Source: RGIG3528 sp964653855
Lineage (GTDB): Bacteria > Bacillota > Clostridia > Lachnospirales > Lachnospiraceae
Reading direction: 5' to 3'
Assembly: GCA_964653855.1 (NCBI GenBank)
Contig: CAZZFV010000003.1
Span: forward strand, 12,917-76,916
Length of the DNA: 64,000 bases
Shown: positions 15,870 to 22,002 of the stretch, piece by piece
Position numbering within the stretch: position 1 is the first letter of the stretch
Layout: each line of letters begins with the position of its first letter
Position numbers and translations under genes: made by a program
Notes under the pieces: model-generated
What the model saw: only the letters and a program-made list of their open reading frames with translations
Told to the model about the DNA's origin: nothing
Databases searched by the model: none

Positions 15870-16487
15870 TTATATATAAATATACATGTCGTCCTTTGAC
15901 GCATTTGCATATACGCTCTCAAGTTGTCTTATGATTACGTTTTTGGGATATATAAAGCGTTCCTTGTGGCTTAAGAGTAATTTTTTTGCGGGGAGAGTCT
16001 TTAAAAATTCGATTTCGTCTTTCAACAAATTCTTGTTGTAAATCTGCTTATTGTCTTTTTCGGCGGAATATGCTGCGTCGCCCATGAAAGCAAATTCGTC
16101 GTCTATTGACATTCCGATGCATCCCTTGGCGTGGGACGAAGGAATGGGGAAAATTTTGATTTCGACGCCGTCCGAAAATGCGAGGGGAGCTGCGACTACG
16201 GTTCCTTTTTTTATATGTTTTATTGTTTCTTGCCCGCCGTAAATATTGGGGAAATCGATATTTACAATGTTTCCCGTGTGATCCGAATGAAAATGCGAGA
16301 GTACAAAAACGGGCAATTTATCGGGATTGTTTAAAAGTACCGTATTTAGTTCGGATAAAGGTTCGGGATTCGCACCCACGTCGAATATGAAAATTTTTGT
16401 GTCACCCGTAACTATTCCTATGTCTGCGGAAAGAGGATCGGGGGTCGCTTTGATATATGAGATTCTGTCATTGATTTTTGTTAACAT
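15870..16487 (-). CDS. MBL-fold metallo-hydrolase
   Basis: A 205-residue metallo-beta-lactamase-fold hydrolase. The HxHxDH motif is LSHFHSDHTGNI near residue 80. The later metal ligands are likely His in SSHAKGC (about 136), Asp in AFMGDAAYS (about 154) and His in LLLSHKE (about 176). The layout matches the glyoxalase II-like or Zn-dependent hydrolase group. No signal peptide. The substrate cannot be told. Only a weak ribosome-binding site precedes the ATG, and the transcript carries a 150-base leader with an intrinsic terminator, so expression may be controlled by attenuation. Confidence 0.85.
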   Translation of the reverse strand: MLTKINDRISYIKATPDPLSADIGIVTGDTKIFIFDVGANPEPLSELNTVLLNNPDKLPVFVLSHFHSDHTGNIVNIDFPNIYGGQETIKHIKKGTVVAAPLAFSDGVEIKIFPIPSSHAKGCIGMSIDDEFAFMGDAAYSAEKDNKQIYNKNLLKDEIEFLKTLPAKKLLLSHKERFIYPKNVIIRQLESVYANASKDDMYIYI

Positions 16488-16807
16488 GTTGTAACCCGGC
16501 TTTCATCATATGGCGGTGCGTGAAAAATGATTTATCGGGCAAGGCAAGGTAATTCCCGATAAAAAAACCGCAAAGCGGTACGATAATCGATTATGAGAAG
16601 TCGGTTTTAACTTCTCAATTAACATTCACACATCGATTTTCGGTGATTATAGCACAAAATGTATATTTGTGGGAGTTAAGATGTTAAAATAAAAAATAAT
16701 GCCTTTAAAAGAACATTTTTTTGACACATGATTGACCAAAACCAAGGTTAAAGTATCTAAAAAAGGGCGCAGCAAAAGATTATAACGCACCGACGGGAGG
16801 GAAAAAT
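16488..16807. other. 320-base divergent intergenic region
   Basis: It holds the minus-strand structured leader described at 16532-16651 and, on the plus strand, TTGACC (16732-16737), 16 bases, TATCTA (16754-16759), a modest promoter candidate for the ExbB-like gene. A second TTGACA at 16721-16726 has no matching -10 box. No gene is seen. Confidence 0.5.
16532..16651 (-). ncRNA. Candidate small RNA or attenuator leader upstream of the MBL gene
   Basis: Read on the minus strand. An extended -10 box TGC-TATAAT (16646-16651) predicts a start near 16639. The RNA could form an outer stem of 7 bp (16632-16638 with 16585-16591) around an 8-bp hairpin TGAGAAGT/ACTTCTCA (16594-16617), then a terminator hairpin ACCGC-TTT-GCGGT (16567-16579) with seven U. 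A further 8-bp stem TTATCGGG/CCCGATAA (16532-16562) overlaps the U tract. This gives an RNA of about 80 bases, or a leader for the metallo-hydrolase gene. It matches no riboswitch class I know. Confidence 0.45.
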
Positions 16808-17488
16808 ATGGGCGGATTTGAAGGAATTGCGGGATTTATATCGGAATATGACAATTTACTTATTTTCATATTTGCGGGGATAAACTTTGGCGTGTTTATC
16901 GCCTCGCTTGTATTAAAGTCAAAGGGCAACGCGATCCGTTACCCGAAGGGTGAGCTCATTACGGGAACGGCGGCAAAAGTACAGGTTTCGAAGGAAACGG
17001 GAAAACGTCTTCGCGATTACGGTCACAAAATGCTTATTTTATATCAAATATATGCAAATCTTACGGCTACGTTTCCCTTACTCGGAATACTCGGAACCGT
17101 TGCGGCACTCATAACCGTTGCGGAATCTCCCGACTTAATGGAAAACTTAATGGTTGCGCTTACAACAACGCTTAACGGTGTCATATTCGCAATTATATTT
17201 AAATGCCTTGACGCGGTCATTTCGGCGCCGCTCGATTCGTTCCTCGGAGTTGTGGATTCTGTTGAGGAATTGCTTGAGGAAGCGGGAAAGGGCGATATTG
17301 AGATAGTTGATGCGGAAAACACGGCCGGAACCGGTAAGGATACGGAAACACAGGAAGAGCCGGGTAAAGATGCGGTAAATAAGGAAGAAAAAGGTAAAAA
17401 TACCGTAAGTGAATTAAAGATTGTCGAAGAAAAAATAACTCAGGTTTCCGAAACGGGAGAAGAAGATGAGAAAGAGACGAACGCGTGA
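16808..17488 (+). CDS. MotA/TolQ/ExbB-type proton-channel protein
   Basis: A 226-residue membrane protein. There is one N-terminal span (about residues 14-36) and two later spans carrying the family motif: TFPLLGILGTVAALITV (about 92-108) and MVALTTTLNGVIFAIIF (about 118-134). These match the paired TolQ/ExbB helices around GxxGTVxG and TTxxGLxxA. A cytoplasmic tail of about 80 acidic residues follows (GTGKDTETQEEPGKDAVN). In known systems such subunits form a pentameric proton channel around an ExbD/TolR/MotB-type partner. The next two genes supply such features, and this gene overlaps the second by 23 bases. The strong RBS GGGAGGG precedes the ATG. What the motor drives in a cell without outer membrane is unknown. 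Confidence 0.8.
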   Translation: MGGFEGIAGFISEYDNLLIFIFAGINFGVFIASLVLKSKGNAIRYPKGELITGTAAKVQVSKETGKRLRDYGHKMLILYQIYANLTATFPLLGILGTVAALITVAESPDLMENLMVALTTTLNGVIFAIIFKCLDAVISAPLDSFLGVVDSVEELLEEAGKGDIEIVDAENTAGTGKDTETQEEPGKDAVNKEEKGKNTVSELKIVEEKITQVSETGEEDEKETNA

Positions 17489-18341
17489 TATTGTTATCGA
17501 GCTTACGTCTTTACTCGATATCGTAATGATTTTGATTTTTGCCGTTATGATAGAAAACAGCAAGCTTGTCAAGGAAAGCGAGGCAAAGCTCGATACGGCA
17601 ACAAAGCAAATAGAACAAATGACCGAAGACGAAAAAAAGACTGCGGAAGAATATGAGGCCGCTTTGTCGGAGAAAGATACGGAAATCGCCGGTGCGCTTG
17701 AGTCATTGAGCGTAAAGGAAGGTGAGCTCACGGCGGCAAAGGATGAAATCGCCCTAAAGGAAACGGAAATCAGCGATGCCAAAGAATATATTTCGCAAAA
17801 AGAAACCGAGCTTACGGCAGCGGAAGACACAATAACCGCACTTGAGCAGGAAAAGGACGATATTTCGGAAGAATTAAAAATCGCTCTTCGCAAGCTTTCG
17901 GAAGGCGAAGTGGAGGAATTGATCGCAAAGATTAAAAATGCGGAGCTGAAAAACGCCGGATATGAGTATATGGACAGTCTCGTTGTCGTATATAATGTTG
18001 GAATCGAAAGTATATACGAAAGCGATACGGATGATGTGCCGCTATACCGGACGCTTAAAATGTCAAGATCCGGGACAACTGACGAGGACGTTTTTTACGA
18101 ATTTAACGATTCGACAGCCAGGAGCATTGCGATAGACGAAATGAAAGTCAAGCTTGTGGCGGGAATCGATAATGTAATAGCCGATGCGGCTGAAGACGTA
18201 AACATTTATATAATTCTCACCTATTACAGTAACGATCGCACGCTTTATGTGGACAGGCTGCGTGTAAACGAAGCGCTTGTTGAGATTACCGGAAAGTATG
18301 CCGGTGAAGTTTCATACAGAATCAACGTACTTAATGAGTAA
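17466..18341 (+). CDS. ExbD/MotB-like single-span protein with coiled-coil stalk
   Basis: A 291-residue protein. Its only membrane span is near the N-terminus (IVIELTSLLDIVMILIFAVM). Asp 18 sits at the start of the span as in the proton-binding Asp of ExbD/TolR (VTPLIDVLLVLL) and MotB. Residues 35-150 are a long acidic/basic heptad-rich coiled coil (EAALSEKDTEIAGALESLS and similar). Residues 155-291 form a folded extracellular domain that I do not recognise. The start overlaps the ExbB-like gene, so the two are translationally coupled. The topology fits a peptidoglycan-side or partner-reaching stalk, but no OmpA-type peptidoglycan-binding motif is visible. Confidence 0.7.
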   Translation: MRKRRTRDIVIELTSLLDIVMILIFAVMIENSKLVKESEAKLDTATKQIEQMTEDEKKTAEEYEAALSEKDTEIAGALESLSVKEGELTAAKDEIALKETEISDAKEYISQKETELTAAEDTITALEQEKDDISEELKIALRKLSEGEVEELIAKIKNAELKNAGYEYMDSLVVVYNVGIESIYESDTDDVPLYRTLKMSRSGTTDEDVFYEFNDSTARSIAIDEMKVKLVAGIDNVIADAAEDVNIYIILTYYSNDRTLYVDRLRVNEALVEITGKYAGEVSYRINVLNE

Positions 18342-18372
18342 CAATTAAAACCGAAAGAGAGGCTTATTTAAT

Positions 18373-18933
18373 ATGAAAAAGATTTTCAGAACAATTTTTA
18401 CCTTGGCACTTTGCGCATTATGTTTTTGCATAGGCTCGATACTGGGCGGTGACGGACTCGGAATAGGAGTCGGAATCGGGCTCGGAAAGGGCGACGGGAA
18501 TATCACAAAAGAGGATCTTGAAAAATTTGTTGACAGCACGGGTGATAAGATCGAAGAAGGCAAGGAATACATTGAAAATATTGTCGCAACCGTGACACCG
18601 GGGACGGATTCAAATTCGGACAACAATAATGAAGACGGTAAGACAATTACCGCAACGCCCACAACAGCTCCCACACCCACACCGCATCCTTATACGCTTG
18701 TTTCGCAAATCACAATAGCCGTCGGAAGACAGGGATATACGTTTTACGGAGAGCAGTGTGAGAACGCGGATGACTTAAGCAGCAAGATCACTGAAGCGCA
18801 TACGCTTAATCCGTCGGTTACGTTTCTTGTGGATTACAGTCTTGCGACAGAAAGCATGAAGAACGAGGTGCAGCAGGTAATTGACGATCAGATAAAGGCA
18901 AACGGAATCAGCTTCGACATAAAATATGAATAA
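18373..18933 (+). CDS. Membrane-anchored protein with TolR/ExbD-like extracellular domain
   Basis: A 186-residue protein. It has an N-terminal hydrophobic span (IFTLALCALCFCIGSILGG), a glycine-rich segment (residues 25-45), a Pro/Thr-rich linker (TPTTAPTPTPHP, about 95-110) and a C-terminal domain of about 75 residues. That domain (ITIAVGRQGYTFYGEQC, then LNPSVTFLVDYSLATE and VQQVIDDQIKANGISFDIKY) follows the pattern of the ExbD/TolR periplasmic domain: a strand, 'y..g..' turn, helix, strand with 'V.i..D', helix, final strand. Unlike ExbD, its membrane span has no Asp. It lies 31 bases after the stalk gene, and the unit ends in a strong terminator. The fold match is an inference from pattern only. 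Confidence 0.6.
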   Translation: MKKIFRTIFTLALCALCFCIGSILGGDGLGIGVGIGLGKGDGNITKEDLEKFVDSTGDKIEEGKEYIENIVATVTPGTDSNSDNNNEDGKTITATPTTAPTPTPHPYTLVSQITIAVGRQGYTFYGEQCENADDLSSKITEAHTLNPSVTFLVDYSLATESMKNEVQQVIDDQIKANGISFDIKYE

Positions 18934-18953
18934 GGGATTTTGAATGCATATAA

Positions 18954-18990
18954 AAAAAGCGACCAGCCATGCGGTTGGTCGCTTTTTAAG
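18954..18990. terminator. Strong bidirectional terminator after the ExbB/ExbD-like unit
   Basis: AAAAAGCGACCA (18954-18965) pairs with TGGTCGCTTTTT (18976-18987), and three further pairs leave a 4-base loop. A and T runs flank it, so it can also stop the converging minus-strand operon. Confidence 0.9.
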
Positions 18991-19053
18991 TTTTATTTAA
19001 CGCCTTGTGAATAACGTTTGCCGGAAGCCTTATTAATTGTGTTTGTGCCCGTT

Positions 19054-19992
19054 TTAAGCTTTTTGTTTTATGTGTTTTTTGATGATCTTGTCAAAAGGCA
19101 ATTGCGAAATAATGATTGCAATAAACATGAGAATGCATCCGATTTTTTCCCGTGTGCTTAAGTGCTCGTTTAAAATGAGCCAGCCGGAGAGCACGGCAAA
19201 AACGGATTCCATGCTCATTATGAGAGAAGCAATCGTGGGATTAAGTCCGTTTTGACCGATTATTTGAAGCGTATAAGCGACTCCGCAGCTCATAACGCCC
19301 GAATAGAAGAGCGATACGGCTGTGCCTGCGGTTAAAAAGTAACCGATCCACGCGCTGATTCCCATAGGCACAATATCAAAGCATATTGCGGGAATTATCG
19401 ACAACACTCCGCATGTGCAAAATTGTATGCATGAGAGTCTCACGCCGTCGACTTCGGGCGAAAATCTGTCAACAAACAGGATGTGAATCGCAAATGCGAC
19501 AGCGCAAAGCATTACAAAGACATCAGAGGATGCAATATAAAACTCCGAATTCATGCAAAGAAGGTAGAGCGCGAAAAACGCGATTATTGTTGCGACCCAG
19601 ACGTTTACGGGACTCTTTTTCTTTAAAACTAACGAGAATATCGGGACAAGCAAAATATAAAAAGTTGTGATAAATCCCGCTTTTCCCGAGTCTGTGCCGA
19701 GCGTTATTCCGTATTGCTGGAGAGTTGACGCAAGGAAAAGAAAAATTCCGCAAATTATTCCGTATTTTAATTGCTTCTTTTTGGCTTCGGGTGTGATCGG
19801 CTTTTTGGCGTTTCCTTTTTTGTCAAAAAAGAAGATTACGGGAAGCAATACGACAGAACCTATAAAGGACCTTATGCCGTTGAAAGCAAAAGGTCCGATT
19901 GCGTCGCCGCCGGTGCTTTGCGCCACGAATGACGAGCCCCAGATGACGGCGGTAAGTACAAGTAACAATGAGTGTTTTATTTGGTTGTTCAT
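19054..19992 (-). CDS. DMT-superfamily (EamA) transporter
   Basis: A 312-residue membrane protein with about ten spans in two EamA repeats, the usual drug/metabolite exporter layout. Family features include the N-terminal LTAVIWGSSFVAQSTG and, in the second repeat, ASLIMSMESVFAVLSGWLILNEHLS, which holds the typical 'E..fa...gw..l.E' pattern. The substrate is unknown. Its ATG overlaps the stop of the dut gene (ATGA), so it is the last member of an operon that includes the M18 aminopeptidase and dUTPase and perhaps the GTPase-nuclease gene. Confidence 0.92.
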   Translation of the reverse strand: MNNQIKHSLLLVLTAVIWGSSFVAQSTGGDAIGPFAFNGIRSFIGSVVLLPVIFFFDKKGNAKKPITPEAKKKQLKYGIICGIFLFLASTLQQYGITLGTDSGKAGFITTFYILLVPIFSLVLKKKSPVNVWVATIIAFFALYLLCMNSEFYIASSDVFVMLCAVAFAIHILFVDRFSPEVDGVRLSCIQFCTCGVLSIIPAICFDIVPMGISAWIGYFLTAGTAVSLFYSGVMSCGVAYTLQIIGQNGLNPTIASLIMSMESVFAVLSGWLILNEHLSTREKIGCILMFIAIIISQLPFDKIIKKHIKQKA

Positions 19993-20501
19993 TTTGATGT
20001 GCTGCCGAGACCACCGTTTCGGGTATTGATTACGGAATCGTCCGTTGTTATTCCGAACGGAACAAAAATCCCTTGCGCAAATGCGTCCCCCGAATTTATG
20101 GTGACGGCCTTTCCTTCATGTGAATCGTTTGTGATTTTTATAAAAATGTGTCCTTCGTTGTCCGAATAAAAGTAATCGCTGTCTATTATTCCCACGGAAT
20201 TGTCAAGCTGCAAGCGGTACTTAAATCCGAGCCCGCTCCGGGGGAAAATCATGAGACAATAGTCTTCGCGCATTTCGGCGCTGATTCCCGTCGGAATTTT
20301 TATGCTTTTTCCGGGCTCGAGTATAAATGAAACCGTGCTTCTGAAATCATATCCCGCACTTCCGCGTGTTGCGCGTGTGGGAAGTGCGAGATTTTGATAT
20401 GCCGTAATAGCTTCCGTTTCCGATTTGTCTTTAAAAGTGTCCAAATAATCCTTTACAAACCGTTTTTCGGAAATAATTTTAAAAGAGGCAATTCTTTCCA
20501 T
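19989..20501 (-). CDS. dut: dUTP diphosphatase
   Basis: Hydrolyses dUTP to dUMP, keeping uracil out of DNA and feeding dTMP synthesis. The trimeric dUTPase motifs are present in order: RGSAGYDF (I), PRSGLGFKYRLQLDNSVG (II-III, including the catalytic Asp in GIIDSDYF), DAFAQGIF (IV) and RNGGLGSTSK (V). I chose the ATG at 20501, which overlaps the aminopeptidase stop as TAATG, with GGAG upstream; this gives 170 residues. The first 45 residues form an extra N-terminal segment. It overlaps the DMT transporter by 4 bases. Confidence 0.93.
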   Translation of the reverse strand: MERIASFKIISEKRFVKDYLDTFKDKSETEAITAYQNLALPTRATRGSAGYDFRSTVSFILEPGKSIKIPTGISAEMREDYCLMIFPRSGLGFKYRLQLDNSVGIIDSDYFYSDNEGHIFIKITNDSHEGKAVTINSGDAFAQGIFVPFGITTDDSVINTRNGGLGSTSK

Positions 20502-21916
20502 TAAATCTCCTTTAAAAATGCGAGATAAGCCTGCTTTGTTTCGTATACGTCCGACTTGCTTACGATTTCCCAAGGTGCATGCATGCAAAGTACGGCAACG
20601 CCCGCATCGATTACCTGCATGTTGTATTTTGCCATGATATATGCGATCGTTCCGCCGCCGCCTGCATCAACCTTACCGAGTTCGGCAGTCTGGAATGCGA
20701 CATTATGCTTGTCCATTGCGTTTCTGATCTCGGCGATATATTCGGCATTTGCGTCGTTTGAACCGGATTTTCCGCGTGCGCCCGTGTACTTGTTGTAAAC
20801 GATTCCTTTTCCGAAAAATGCGGCGTTCTTCTTGTCAAAAACGTCCGGATAATTGGGATCGTATGCTGCGGAAACGTCGGAAGAGAGCATGTGCGAGTTT
20901 GCGAGTGTGCGGCGAAGTGTAAGCTCCGAATAATTTCCGAGGAGATTGATTATTTCGGCAACGGCATTCTCAAAGAATACGCTTTCCATACCGGTTGCGC
21001 CTACGCTTCCGATTTCTTCTTTATCCACAAGCAGGCAAGCTGCGGTGCGGTCGACGGACTCGGTGTCAAGCATTGCGGCAAGTGATGTATAAGCGCAAAC
21101 TCTGTCATCATGACCGTAGCCCGCTATCATGCTTCTGTCAAAACCTAAGTCACGTGCGCGTCCTGCCGGAACAACCTCGATTTCGGCCGAAAGGAAATCG
21201 TCTTCCTCTATTTTGTATTGCTCTTTCAAAATCTTTAAAATGTTTTCCTTAACGGCGTCCTTTTCGGTGTCCTTTAAGGGCTCGCTTCCGATAAGAACGT
21301 TGAGCGCTTCGCCATCGATAACCTTTGCGCCGTTTTTCTCAAGCTGCGCGCTTGAAAGGTGGATCAGGAGATCAGATACCTCAAATACGGGATCGTCGTC
21401 CTTTTCACCGACATTTACAACAACGCGTGTGCCGTCCTTCTTTGCAACAACGCCGTGAAGCGCAAGGGGAATCGTTACCCATTGATACTTCTTAATTCCG
21501 CCGTAATAGTGCGTGTCAAAAAGGGTCTGCTCGGTGTCTTCATAGAGCGGAACCTGCTTTAAGTCGAGTCTCGGGGAATCGATATGGGCGCCCAAAATCT
21601 TCATACCCTTTTCGATGGGCTCGGAGCCTATGATAAAGAGTGCGAGAGCCTTGCCCATGTTGTTGAAATATACCTTGTCGCCGGCCTTTAATTTTTTTCC
21701 GGATTTGATACAGTCGTTTAAATCCCTGTAACCTGCCTTCTTTGCAAGTTCGATTGCGGAAATCACGCATTCGCGCTCCGTCTTGTTTTCGGAAATGAAA
21801 CGCTTATATTCTTCCGCAAAATCAAAAACGGCTTTTTTGGTCTTTTCGTCATACTTAAGCCATGCGTTTTCGTGTTTCTTTGCGTTTTCGTCTTTTTTGG
21901 TTTCTTTCTTTGCCAT
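20501..21916 (-). CDS. M18 family aminopeptidase
   Basis: A 471-residue dinuclear zinc aminopeptidase of the aspartyl/leucyl aminopeptidase I (LAP4, ApeB) group, cytoplasmic. Metal-site regions are visible: GAHIDSPRLDLK (first His and Asp, near residue 111), DKEEIGSVGATG (catalytic Glu and metal Glu), SSDVSAAYDPNYPD, and CMHAPWEIVSKSDVYE near the C-terminus. The length is normal for the family. The first 20 residues are Lys/Glu rich. An AAGGAAG site precedes the ATG. It lies 86 bases after the GTPase-nuclease gene and overlaps dut by one base, so the three are probably co-transcribed. Confidence 0.95.
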   Translation of the reverse strand: MAKKETKKDENAKKHENAWLKYDEKTKKAVFDFAEEYKRFISENKTERECVISAIELAKKAGYRDLNDCIKSGKKLKAGDKVYFNNMGKALALFIIGSEPIEKGMKILGAHIDSPRLDLKQVPLYEDTEQTLFDTHYYGGIKKYQWVTIPLALHGVVAKKDGTRVVVNVGEKDDDPVFEVSDLLIHLSSAQLEKNGAKVIDGEALNVLIGSEPLKDTEKDAVKENILKILKEQYKIEEDDFLSAEIEVVPAGRARDLGFDRSMIAGYGHDDRVCAYTSLAAMLDTESVDRTAACLLVDKEEIGSVGATGMESVFFENAVAEIINLLGNYSELTLRRTLANSHMLSSDVSAAYDPNYPDVFDKKNAAFFGKGIVYNKYTGARGKSGSNDANAEYIAEIRNAMDKHNVAFQTAELGKVDAGGGGTIAYIMAKYNMQVIDAGVAVLCMHAPWEIVSKSDVYETKQAYLAFLKEI

Positions 21917-22002
21917 AATAAAAACTTCCTTTCAGTGTAAATTTTGGGATTGCAAAATGTTTGTTCGTTTTGCAATACATTTTCAGGTGAATTTTATATC
22001 TT

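Noticed and set aside
16808..18933. Zorya defence system
   Set aside because: Zorya also has a MotA/MotB-like pair, but here there is no OmpA-type domain, no long ZorA tail and no ZorC/ZorD/ZorE effector next to it.
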